Origin: Mycolicibacterium iranicum
GTDB lineage: Bacteria > Actinomycetota > Actinomycetes > Mycobacteriales > Mycobacteriaceae
NCBI RefSeq assembly: GCF_002101705.1
Contig: NZ_LQPC01000047.1
Coordinates: 186,001 to 250,000 of the forward strand
Direction: 5' to 3'
Length of the DNA: 64,000 nt
In this document: positions 8,788 to 15,535 of the stretch, piece by piece
Layout of the letters: the number at the start of each line of letters is the position of its first letter
Numbering within the stretch: the first letter of the stretch is position 1
Position numbers and translations under genes: made by a program
Notes under the pieces: model-generated
Told to the model about the DNA's origin: nothing
Databases searched by the model: none
The model's input: only the letters and a program-made list of their open reading frames with translations

Positions 8788-8816
8788 AGGGTATCCACAT
8801 CGGCAACCAGTATTCT
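8788..8816. promoter_or_regulatory. Divergent leaderless promoters, argA and pgsA3
   Basis: On the minus strand TACCCT (8793-8788) ends 7 nt before the argA ATG. On the plus strand TATTCT (8811-8816) ends 6 nt before the pgsA3 GTG. Both spacings fit leaderless transcripts, and they share a 42-bp intergenic gap. Confidence 0.55.
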
Positions 8817-8822
8817 GTGGCG

Positions 8823-9419
8823 GTGCCGGGCCAACCACATGTAGACCCAGTGGTTCCACGCGCCCGCGTGGCCAACCTCGCAAATGTGCTCACCGGCATA
8901 CGTTTCGTGTTGGTCCCAGTGTTCCTGGTGTTCTTGTTCGTCGGTGATGGGCACGAAACATATTGGCGGGTAGCTGCATTCGCTGTATTCGCAGTCGCCG
9001 TCATCACCGACCATCTCGACGGTGCCCTGGCCCGCAGTTACGGCATGGTGACCGAGTTCGGCACTCTCGCCGATCCGATCGCCGACAAGGCTCTGATCGG
9101 CGCGGCGCTCATCGGACTCTCGATGCTGGGCGACCTGCCGTGGTGGGTGACCGTCGTCATCCTCGTCCGCGAACTCGGAGTGACCGTGCTGCGTCTGGCG
9201 GTGTTGCGCCACGGCGTCATCCCCGCCAGCCGGGGCGGCAAGCTCAAGACACTTGTGCAGGCCGTCGCCATCGGGCTGTTCGTCCTCCCGCTGTCGGGCG
9301 CGTGGTTGACCGGAGCCTGGGTGATCATGCTCGCCGCGGTCGTGCTGACGGTGATCACCGGAATCGACTACTTCGTCTCTGCGTTCAGGGATTCACGTGG
9401 ACGACCCGCTGATCGATGA
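8823..9419 (+). CDS. pgsA3: CDP-alcohol phosphatidyltransferase (PgsA3)
   Basis: This is a 198-residue membrane enzyme that transfers a phosphatidyl group from CDP-diacylglycerol to an alcohol, probably glycerol-3-phosphate, for phosphatidylglycerol-type lipid synthesis. The signature D-x2-D-G-x2-A-R-x8-G-x3-D-x3-D is complete (Asp63, Asp66, Gly67, Ala70, Arg71, Gly80, Asp84, Asp88). About five or six membrane segments are visible. The GTG at 8823 is chosen because the -10 box TATTCT ends 6 nt before it. The 3' end overlaps cinA by 23 bp, so the two are co-transcribed and lead into clgR. Confidence 0.92.
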   Translation: MPGQPHVDPVVPRARVANLANVLTGIRFVLVPVFLVFLFVGDGHETYWRVAAFAVFAVAVITDHLDGALARSYGMVTEFGTLADPIADKALIGAALIGLSMLGDLPWWVTVVILVRELGVTVLRLAVLRHGVIPASRGGKLKTLVQAVAIGLFVLPLSGAWLTGAWVIMLAAVVLTVITGIDYFVSAFRDSRGRPADR

Positions 9420-9885
9420 CGAGGCCCGCTCGCTCGTCGCGGATCTGACCGTCCGCAACCAGACCGTCGCGACCGCGGAATCGCTGACCGCGGGGCTGCT
9501 CGCAGCGACGCTGGCCGGCGTACCGGGAGCCAGCGCGGTGCTGCAAGGGGGATTGATCACCTACACCGTCGAGACCAAAGCCGAACTGGCGGGCGTGGCA
9601 CCCGAACTTCTCGCGGAGTTCGGCCCCGTCGCCGAGCCCACTGCTCGGGCGCTGGCCGTGGGTGCGATGCACCGATGCGGCGCCAGCTGGGGTGTCGGCC
9701 TCACCGGTGTGGCGGGCCCGGAACCCCACGGCGGTCACGCGGTGGGCACGGTGTTCCTGGGCCTGGCCGGTCCCGGCGGCGCAGAGGTCGTCGAGCTGGC
9801 TCTGCCGGGCAGTCGCTGGGATATCCGGCTCGGTGCCGTCCATGCCGCGGTGCACCGGCTGCGCCGGCTCGTCGAGCAGCAATGA
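9397..9885 (+). CDS. cinA: CinA C-terminal domain protein (NMN deamidase type)
   Basis: This 162-residue protein consists only of the CinA C-terminal domain, which in studied members hydrolyses nicotinamide mononucleotide to nicotinate mononucleotide in NAD salvage. The family motifs TAESLTAGLL (about residues 27-36), QGGLITY and GVAGP (about 107-111) are present. The N-terminal MoCF-like domain of full-length CinA is missing, as in stand-alone PncC enzymes. It overlaps pgsA3 by 23 bp and precedes clgR by 88 bp. M. tuberculosis has no cinA at this spot, so its place in a stress-gene neighbourhood is notable. Confidence 0.9.
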   Translation: MDDPLIDDEARSLVADLTVRNQTVATAESLTAGLLAATLAGVPGASAVLQGGLITYTVETKAELAGVAPELLAEFGPVAEPTARALAVGAMHRCGASWGVGLTGVAGPEPHGGHAVGTVFLGLAGPGGAEVVELALPGSRWDIRLGAVHAAVHRLRRLVEQQ

Positions 9886-9914
9886 GGACTCCTCGGAATT
9901 TCGGCGCACGGTCG

Positions 9915-9943
9915 GGAACCATCTCGGCGACATCGAGCGTTGG
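9915..9943 (+). promoter_or_regulatory. ECF SigE-type promoter of clgR
   Basis: GGAACC at 9915-9920 and CGTTGG at 9938-9943 are separated by 17 nt, matching the mycobacterial SigE/SigH-type consensus (GGAAC and CGTT). It lies 30 nt before the clgR start, downstream of cinA. ClgR of M. tuberculosis is known to be SigE-dependent, which supports the reading. Confidence 0.7.
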
Positions 9944-9973
9944 TCTGATTAGTCGAGACAAGGAGGACGTGCG

Positions 9974-10294
9974 ATGACGGCATTGCTGCGCGAGGTGATC
10001 GGCGACGTGCTGCGTCGCGCCCGAGTCGAGCAGGGACGCACACTGCGGGAGGTGTCCGATTCGGCAAGGGTGAGCCTGGGCTACCTGTCGGAGGTCGAGC
10101 GCGGCCGCAAAGAGGCCTCCAGCGAGCTGCTCAGCGCGATCTGCTCCGCGCTGGACGTCCCGTTGTCGCGGGTGCTGTCCGCGGCCGGGGACGACCTCGC
10201 CCGCGAGGAATCCCGCGCAGCTGCCCGGACCGCGAACATCGACGTCACGACCAAGGTCGTCATCCCGCAGGTCGTGTCCATGGCGGTGGCCTGA
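9974..10294 (+). CDS. clgR: Envelope-stress regulator ClgR
   Basis: This is a 106-residue XRE-type DNA-binding protein, close to the size of M. tuberculosis ClgR. The helix-turn-helix spans about residues 20-65, with REVSDSARVSLGYLSEVERG as the core. ClgR activates clp protease genes and the pspA operon during cell-envelope stress. The C-terminus is short and non-polar (VSMAVA), in keeping with the Clp-recognised tails reported for actinobacterial ClgR proteins. A strong AAGGAGG ribosome binding site precedes the ATG, and an ECF-type promoter lies just upstream. It is followed by pspA and pspM. Confidence 0.93.
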   Translation: MTALLREVIGDVLRRARVEQGRTLREVSDSARVSLGYLSEVERGRKEASSELLSAICSALDVPLSRVLSAAGDDLAREESRAAARTANIDVTTKVVIPQVVSMAVA

Positions 10295-10418
10295 CAGGTT
10301 CGCCGTGCAGGGGTGTGGTGATCTGCGCGGAACCGATAAGTTGGGTCCAAGCACGTGCCGGTAAGCCACCGGGCTCGATCAGGACATGGTTCGACAGACA
10401 CGAAGGCGGAATGAAGTC

Positions 10419-11243
10419 ATGGCCAATCCGTTCACCAAGGCGTGGAAGTACCTCATGGCGCTGTTCAGCTCCAAGGTCGACGAGTACGCCGACCCGAAGG
10501 TGCAGATCCAGCAGGCGATCGAGGAGGCCCAGCGTCAGCATCAAGCGCTGACCCAGCAGGCCGCACAGGTGATCGGCAACCAGCGTCAGCTGGAGATGCG
10601 GCTCAACCGCCAGCTCGCCGACATCGAGAAGCTGCAGGTCAACGTCCGTCAAGCTCTCACCCTGGCTGACCAGGCCGTGGCCGCCGGTGACACCGCCAAG
10701 GCCACCGAGTACAACAATGCCGCCGAGGCGTTCGCCGCGCAGCTCGTCACCGCCGAGCAGAGCGTCGAAGACCTCAAGGGTCTGCACGATCAGGCGCTGC
10801 AGGCCGCCGGTCAGGCCAAGAAGGCCGTCGAGCAGAACGCGATGATGCTGCAGCAGAAGATCGCCGAGCGCACCAAGCTGCTCTCGCAGCTGGAGCAGGC
10901 GAAGATGCAGGAGCAGGTCAGCGCCTCTCTGCGGTCGATGAGCGAGCTGGCAGCGCCGGGCAATACGCCCAGCCTCGACGAGGTGCGCGACAAGATCGAG
11001 CGCCGCTACGCCAATGCGATCGGTTCCGCGGAGCTGGCGCAGAACTCGGTTCAGGGCCGGATGCTCGAAGTTCAGCAGGCCAGCGTGCAAATGGCGGGAC
11101 ATTCCCGTCTCGAACAGATCCGGGCCTCGATGCGCGGCGAGCAGCTGCCCGCCGGCGGACCCGCTGCCGCCACACCCAACCAGGCCCCGGCCACTCCGGC
11201 CGCAAATACCAACCCGACACCGGAAAACCCGCTGTCGCAATAA
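10419..11243 (+). CDS. pspA: Phage-shock protein A, 35-kDa antigen
   Basis: This is a 274-residue PspA/IM30 (ESCRT-III-like) protein, the counterpart of the 35-kDa antigen Rv2744c. It is almost wholly coiled coil from about residue 20 to 225, rich in Gln, Ala and Glu, with a short amphipathic N-terminus (MANPFTKAWKYLMALF) for membrane contact and a low-complexity Pro/Ala/Asn tail. It stabilises damaged membranes and binds ClgR in M. tuberculosis. The ATG at 10419 is taken because the amphipathic helix begins there. It lies 124 bp after clgR and 16 bp before pspM. Confidence 0.93.
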   Translation: MANPFTKAWKYLMALFSSKVDEYADPKVQIQQAIEEAQRQHQALTQQAAQVIGNQRQLEMRLNRQLADIEKLQVNVRQALTLADQAVAAGDTAKATEYNNAAEAFAAQLVTAEQSVEDLKGLHDQALQAAGQAKKAVEQNAMMLQQKIAERTKLLSQLEQAKMQEQVSASLRSMSELAAPGNTPSLDEVRDKIERRYANAIGSAELAQNSVQGRMLEVQQASVQMAGHSRLEQIRASMRGEQLPAGGPAAATPNQAPATPAANTNPTPENPLSQ

Positions 11244-11259
11244 CTTACGGGAGTTGATC

Positions 11260-12078
11260 GTGAGTTCTCGGACCGGACGACCCGAAGCCTGGCGTTCGAT
11301 GGCCCAGCGCGGCATCGACACCGCAGCGGAATGGTCGGACATGGTGGCCGAGAAACTCAACGCCGCGGCCGACCCGCGCGCCAAGCTGTTGCGCAAACGG
11401 CGCTGGGCGCTGCGGCTCGGCTGGTTCTTCACCGTGTCCGCGGTCTTCTGGGTGGGTGTGACAGCACTGCTGGCGTCGTGGAGCACTCCGGTGTGGGCGC
11501 TGTTCATCCCGTCGCCGATCGCCGTCGGCGCCGCCTTCCTGGCCACGCTGGCATTCCTGCGGTACCGCTGGCTGCGCGGAGAACCGTTGCCGCCGCAGCG
11601 GACTCACGGATTGCGCCGGCTCCCACCCTGGGGATCGGCGGCGCGCCGGCCAATGGCCGCGCTGGCGGCGTCCGAGCGCGGGTTCATCTCACTGCTGGGC
11701 ATTCTCGAGCGCGGCCAGATGCTGCCCCCCGGCGAGCTCCTCGAACTGCGCGTCGCCGCCGAGCAGACCGTGGCGACCATGGCTGCCACCGCCTCGGAGG
11801 TCGTGTCGATGGAGAAGGCGGTCAAATCCTCGCCGCAGTCGCGGGCCTACCTGACGCCGACGATCGCCGCGTTCACCACGCAACTCGACCGCGGTGCCCA
11901 CCAGTACAACGAGATGGTCTCCGCTGCAGCGCAACTGGTGTCCGCTGCGAATTCCGGATCGCTGTCGAGTTCGCCGATGTCACAGCGGCGCTACCGTGAC
12001 CAACTCGGCATGGCCACCGACCGGCTGACGGGGTGGGCCCAGGCATTCGACGAGCTGGGTCGCCTGCGCGGCGCCTGA
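11260..12078 (+). CDS. pspM: PspM-like membrane partner of PspA
   Basis: This is a 272-residue protein corresponding to Rv2743c (PspM). Two membrane segments, about residues 48-69 and 76-97, are followed by a long, Ala-rich, probably helical cytosolic domain. PspM recruits PspA to the membrane in M. tuberculosis. The GTG at 11260 was selected because it directly follows pspA with a GGGAG ribosome binding site. The fourth member of the M. tuberculosis set, PspN (Rv2742c), and its PE_PGRS neighbour are not found downstream; the next gene is the convergent ephG. Confidence 0.85.
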   Translation: MSSRTGRPEAWRSMAQRGIDTAAEWSDMVAEKLNAAADPRAKLLRKRRWALRLGWFFTVSAVFWVGVTALLASWSTPVWALFIPSPIAVGAAFLATLAFLRYRWLRGEPLPPQRTHGLRRLPPWGSAARRPMAALAASERGFISLLGILERGQMLPPGELLELRVAAEQTVATMAATASEVVSMEKAVKSSPQSRAYLTPTIAAFTTQLDRGAHQYNEMVSAAAQLVSAANSGSLSSSPMSQRRYRDQLGMATDRLTGWAQAFDELGRLRGA

Positions 12079-12139
12079 GACCGCCGCCGAAATTCCATCA
12101 CAAAGCGCGCATTCGGTGCGTGGGCAGGTCGTTCGGCAG

Positions 12140-12592
12140 TCAGAACTTCGGGCGGAGCGCCGGCACCAGAATGCCGGGCAGGGCGCGCAACGGGGCCTTG
12201 ACCATGAAGTCGAAGAGGTCGAAGTAGTCCCGCCACAGCGTGATCTGGCCGGCCTCGTTGAAATCGAATCGCCCGCACACCCAGAACTGCAGGCGCAGCG
12301 GCCCCAGGATGATCGCGTCGGTGCGCTCAGTGAGCACCGTGTCGCCCTGGGCGGCGACGCGGTGGAACTTCACCGCAAAACCGCCTTTGCCCTCGGCGCG
12401 GCGCAGCATGGTCAGGATTCTGGCGCGCCCGCGGATGGAGGGCAGTCCGACGTTCTGCCAGACCAGATCCGGGGCGGCGAGTTCTTCGAACGTGTCGAAG
12501 TCGTTGTCCTCGAGGGCGTAGAGGAACCTCTGGACGACGTCGGCCTTGTCGGCGATTGCTGTGGTGGCGGTGGGGAGTGCCTCGTCGGTCAT
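12140..12592 (-). CDS. ephG: Limonene-epoxide hydrolase-like enzyme (EphG)
   Basis: This 150-residue protein has the small cone-shaped fold of limonene-1,2-epoxide hydrolase and corresponds to EphG (Rv2740). The catalytic Asp-Arg-Asp relay can be traced: Arg and Asp in ERTD (about residues 91-94) and Asp in RDYFD (about 121). The Asn that helps hold the water is in WQN, but the Tyr usually two residues before it is Trp here, an unusual change if the alignment by eye is right. The enzyme would open lipid or sterol epoxides without a covalent intermediate. It is convergent with pspM and divergent from the glycosyltransferase gene. Confidence 0.82.
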   Translation of the reverse strand: MTDEALPTATTAIADKADVVQRFLYALEDNDFDTFEELAAPDLVWQNVGLPSIRGRARILTMLRRAEGKGGFAVKFHRVAAQGDTVLTERTDAIILGPLRLQFWVCGRFDFNEAGQITLWRDYFDLFDFMVKAPLRALPGILVPALRPKF

Positions 12593-12600
12593 ATCGCCCG

Positions 12601-12606
12601 AGCCTA
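12601..12606 (-). promoter_or_regulatory. -10 box of ephG (leaderless)
   Basis: On the minus strand TAGGCT ends 8 nt before the ephG ATG, a leaderless arrangement that supports the start at 12592. Confidence 0.5.
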
Positions 12607-12635
12607 GCCACCGGCGCTGTGGCAGGGTAGCCCGC

Positions 12636-13808
12636 ATGCGCGTTGCCGTGGTCGCCGGACCCGACCCGGGACACTCCTTTCCGGCGATCGCGCTCTGCAA
12701 GAGATTCGTGGCTGCGGGGGACGCGCCGACACTGCTCACGGGCACCAAATGGCTCGACGCCGCTCACGCGGAGGGCATCGAGGCCATCGAACTCGACGGC
12801 CTGGATCCGACCGCGTTCGACGACGACACGGACGCCGGGGCGAAGATCCATCAGCGGGCCGCGCGGATGGCCGTGCTCAATCGATCCCGGATCGGCGACC
12901 TTCGGCCCGATCTGGTGGTGTCCGATTCGATTACCGCGTGCGGCGGACTGGCAGCCGATCTGCTCGGCATCCCGTGGGTGGAGCTGAACACCCATCCTCT
13001 GTACCGGCCGTCGAAGGGCCTCCCGCCGGTGGGCAGCGGACTGGCACCCGGTCTGGGCGTCCGCGGCCGGCTGCGCGATGCGGTGCTGCGGACCTTGAGC
13101 GCGCGATCGTGGCGTGCCGGGCTGCGCCAGCGCGCCGAGGCCCGGGCCGCGATCGGGTTGCCCGCCGAGGACCCGGGGCCGGTGCGCCGGCTCATCGCCA
13201 CGCTGCCCGCCCTCGAGGTGCCGCGCCCGGACTGGCCGGAGGAAGCCGTCGTGGTGGGACCGCTGCACTTCGAACCGACCACCGAGGTGCTGACGCTGCC
13301 CGACGGCGACGGTCCCGTCGTGGTGGTGGCCCCGTCCACCGCAATGACCGGTGCGGGCGGGCTCGTCGAGCTGGCGCTGAGCACGTTGGTGCCCGGCGAG
13401 GTGCTGCCCGAGGGTGCCCGCGTGGTGGTGTCGCAGCTGGACGACGCTTACGGCGATACCCCGCCGTGGGCGGTGATCGGGCTGGGGCGCCAGGACGAAC
13501 TGTTGTCACGAGCTGATCTGCTCATCTGCGGCGGCGGCCACGGCACCGTCGCCAAATCGTTGCTCGCCGGCGTCCCGATGGTCGTCGTCCCCGGCGGCGG
13601 CGATCAGTGGGAGATCGCCAATCGGGTTGTGCGACAAGGCAGTGCGCAGCTGGTCAGGCCGTTGACCGCCGATGCGTTGGCCGCGTCGGTGCGAGACGTG
13701 CTCGGTTCGGCCCGCTATCGGGAGGCCGCTGTGCGGGCCGGTGCCAGCGCGGCTGGTGTGGCAGATCCGGTACGGGTGTGCCATGACGCGCTGGGCCCCT
13801 CGGCGTAG
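12636..13808 (+). CDS. Family 1 glycosyltransferase (Rv2739c-like)
   Basis: This 390-residue protein has the two-lobed GT-B layout of the MGT/UGT glycosyltransferases. The N-terminal strand MRVAVVAGPDPGHSFP and an acceptor-side region precede a C-terminal nucleotide-sugar lobe with CGGGHGTVAKSLLAGVPMVVVPGGGDQ, close to the donor-binding signature of this family (HGGxGT with a Gln at the end). Donor and acceptor are unknown; M. tuberculosis Rv2739c is similarly uncharacterised. The ATG at 12636 begins the first strand. It is followed after 9 bp by the DUF3046 gene. Confidence 0.82.
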   Translation: MRVAVVAGPDPGHSFPAIALCKRFVAAGDAPTLLTGTKWLDAAHAEGIEAIELDGLDPTAFDDDTDAGAKIHQRAARMAVLNRSRIGDLRPDLVVSDSITACGGLAADLLGIPWVELNTHPLYRPSKGLPPVGSGLAPGLGVRGRLRDAVLRTLSARSWRAGLRQRAEARAAIGLPAEDPGPVRRLIATLPALEVPRPDWPEEAVVVGPLHFEPTTEVLTLPDGDGPVVVVAPSTAMTGAGGLVELALSTLVPGEVLPEGARVVVSQLDDAYGDTPPWAVIGLGRQDELLSRADLLICGGGHGTVAKSLLAGVPMVVVPGGGDQWEIANRVVRQGSAQLVRPLTADALAASVRDVLGSARYREAAVRAGASAAGVADPVRVCHDALGPSA

Positions 13809-13811
13809 GTT
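13806..13811 (+). promoter_or_regulatory. -10 box of DUF3046 gene (leaderless)
   Basis: TAGGTT overlaps the glycosyltransferase stop codon and ends 6 nt before the GTG at 13818, the spacing expected for a leaderless transcript. Confidence 0.5.
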
Positions 13812-13817
13812 GGTTTC

Positions 13818-14012
13818 GTGCGGCTCACGGAATTCCAGGAACTGGTCGAGGGGCAGTTCGGCGCGGTGCGCGCGTCCTCGATGCTGATGGACCATGTGCT
13901 GACCAGCATCGGCGGTCGTACCGCCGCCCAGGCCATCGAGGACGGGGTCGAGCCGCGCGACGTATGGCGGGCCCTGTGCGCGGACTTCGACGTGCCGCGC
14001 GATCAGTGGTGA
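13818..14012 (+). CDS. DUF3046 family small protein
   Basis: This is a 64-residue DUF3046 protein, as found just upstream of recA in most actinobacteria (Rv2738c). It is a compact helical protein with conserved RLTEFxELV near the N-terminus and DVWRALCxxFDVPxxxW at the C-terminus. No function is known. The GTG start is fixed by the -10 box 6 nt upstream. It is separated by 7 bp from the osmC-like gene, which may share its transcript. Confidence 0.85.
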   Translation: MRLTEFQELVEGQFGAVRASSMLMDHVLTSIGGRTAAQAIEDGVEPRDVWRALCADFDVPRDQW

Positions 14013-14019
14013 GGCGTCG

Positions 14020-14499
14020 ATGACCCGGCACACCTACGAGGTCGTCCTCACCTGGACGGGCAACCAGGGAGCCGGCACGCAGAACGCGCGATCGTATTCC
14101 CGAGATCACGTGGTCAGCGCCGACGGACATCACCCGATCGACGGTTCGTCGGATCCGGCGTTCCGCGGAGATCCAACTCGTTGGAACCCCGAGCAGCTCT
14201 ACATCGCGTCGATCGCCCAATGCCACATGCTGTGGTATCTGGCCCTGGCGGCGGGCGCGGGCATCACGGTGACCGACTATCGCGACAGGCCCACCGCCGT
14301 CATGGTCGAAGAGCGTGGCGGCGCAGGGCAATTCGAAAGCGTCACCTTGAATCCCGTGGTGACCGTCGCCCCCGGATCCGACGAGGAACTCGCGGAGCGC
14401 CTGCACCATCGGGTCGGCGACTACTGCTTCATCGCGCGGTCGGTGAAGACGCCCATCCACCACCACGTCACGATCAGGACCGCACCCGCCGCTCCGTGA
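14020..14499 (+). CDS. OsmC/Ohr family peroxidase-like protein
   Basis: This is a 159-residue OsmC/Ohr-fold protein. The two redox cysteines are present: Cys68 in SIAQCHMLWYL and Cys136 in YCFIARS, with Glu58 nearby in PEQL. These proteins reduce organic hydroperoxides using a dithiol donor. It follows the DUF3046 gene by 7 bp and overlaps the 3' end of the convergent alpha/beta-hydrolase gene by 26 bp. Peroxidase activity is inferred from the intact cysteines. Confidence 0.88.
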   Translation: MTRHTYEVVLTWTGNQGAGTQNARSYSRDHVVSADGHHPIDGSSDPAFRGDPTRWNPEQLYIASIAQCHMLWYLALAAGAGITVTDYRDRPTAVMVEERGGAGQFESVTLNPVVTVAPGSDEELAERLHHRVGDYCFIARSVKTPIHHHVTIRTAPAAP

Positions 14500-15367
14500 C
14501 CCGCTGGAGGAACTCCAACTGGTCGGCCTTGGCCTGCGGGTCGTGGTAGATGTCGAAATGGCCGCACGGATAGTGGCGGATCTCGCCGCGCGGGGCGCGC
14601 CGCGCCGCGGCGACGGTGGGACCGGGCGGGGTGACGGTGTCGTGGTCGCAGACGCAGAACAGCACCGGCATCTGCAGGCGGGCGGCCTTGCGACCCTGCC
14701 GGTTGAACGGAAACGTCAACATCAGTCGGGCTGCGAACTCGTTGCGCCACAAAGACTCCGGGCTGATAACCGCCCGGAGTCCGGCCTCGGCGTCCGGTGA
14801 GGTCATTGCGGCGACGGTGCCGGGAGCCCCGACAGCGGGCAGGGTCAGCGGTGGACGTCCACGCCAGGCGCCGATCTGGTCGCGGATTGCGGCCAGGATG
14901 ATCCGCCGGACCGTCGTCGGCGGCACCTGGAGTACCGAGGCGAGGGCATCGGTCATCGGCGCCTGGGCGATCACCGCCGCGAGCCGGGGATCTTCGGCGG
15001 CGACGGCGAGGACAGTGCCGCCACTGAACGACGTTCCCCACGCGACGATCCGGTCGGCGTCGACGCCCTCAAGGCGGCGAGCCCAGGCGATGACCGTCCG
15101 ATAGTCCTGGCGCTGCCTGCCGATGTGCAGCAGCTGGCGGGGTGTGCCGGTCGAGGCGCCGAAATGACGGTAGTCGAACACGACCACGGCGAAACCGGCG
15201 TCTCGGAAGACCTCGGCGTAACCGGGAAGCGCGTCGTCACGTGTGCCACTGAAGCCGTGCGCCATCACCACGCAGGGAACCGCACCGTCGGTGACCGCAG
15301 GTCGGTAGAGATAGGCTGCGATCTGCTCATCCTGCGCGGAAATCCGGATGTCGTCTCGCATCGTCAT
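14474..15367 (-). CDS. Alpha/beta hydrolase
   Basis: This is a 297-residue alpha/beta hydrolase of the dienelactone-hydrolase or acyl-peptidase-like type. The nucleophile elbow GTSFSGG holds Ser113, an acidic residue lies in CDHDTVTPP, and the base is His in GHFDIYHDP. HGFSG near residue 38 would form the oxyanion hole. No signal peptide is seen, so it is cytosolic. The substrate is unknown. On the minus strand TAGTGT ends 7 nt before the ATG, suggesting a leaderless transcript divergent from recA. Confidence 0.85.
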   Translation of the reverse strand: MTMRDDIRISAQDEQIAAYLYRPAVTDGAVPCVVMAHGFSGTRDDALPGYAEVFRDAGFAVVVFDYRHFGASTGTPRQLLHIGRQRQDYRTVIAWARRLEGVDADRIVAWGTSFSGGTVLAVAAEDPRLAAVIAQAPMTDALASVLQVPPTTVRRIILAAIRDQIGAWRGRPPLTLPAVGAPGTVAAMTSPDAEAGLRAVISPESLWRNEFAARLMLTFPFNRQGRKAARLQMPVLFCVCDHDTVTPPGPTVAAARRAPRGEIRHYPCGHFDIYHDPQAKADQLEFLQRVTERRVRS

Positions 15368-15374
15368 GGTCGAA

Positions 15375-15380
15375 ACACTA
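15375..15380 (-). promoter_or_regulatory. -10 box of hydrolase gene (leaderless)
   Basis: On the minus strand TAGTGT ends 7 nt before the hydrolase ATG at 15367. It lies 23 bp from the recA SOS box, so LexA could affect both genes. Confidence 0.45.
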
Positions 15381-15402
15381 GTCGTCGGCGTGTCCGCTTG
15401 AA

Positions 15403-15418
15403 TCGAACACCTGTTCGT
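15403..15418. promoter_or_regulatory. SOS box (LexA site) upstream of recA
   Basis: TCGAACACCTGTTCGT matches the mycobacterial SOS box TCGAAC-N4-GTTCGA with one mismatch. It lies 118 bp upstream of the recA start, in the divergent gap with the hydrolase gene. Confidence 0.8.
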
Positions 15419-15459
15419 CTACTGTGGGTGAAGTTCGACCGAGTCATCGGAAACAGGAC

Positions 15460-15482
15460 TTGTCGGTGGCCTCGCCTAGCGT
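15460..15482 (+). promoter_or_regulatory. RecA-NDp type promoter of recA
   Basis: TTGTCGGTG (15460-15468), 8 nt, then TAGCGT (15477-15482) is an exact fit to the RecA-NDp motif (TTGTCRGTG-N8-TANNNT), the LexA-independent damage promoter activated by PafBC in mycobacteria. The transcript would have a leader of about 45 nt. Confidence 0.8.
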
Positions 15483-15535
15483 CACGGCTAACCGACCGAG
15501 AACCGGTCAACAACGACTACCGGAGAGGTATCACC

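Noticed and set aside
12625..12638. TAGCCC as a leaderless -10 box for the glycosyltransferase gene
   Set aside because: It lacks the final T and lies only 2 nt from the start codon.
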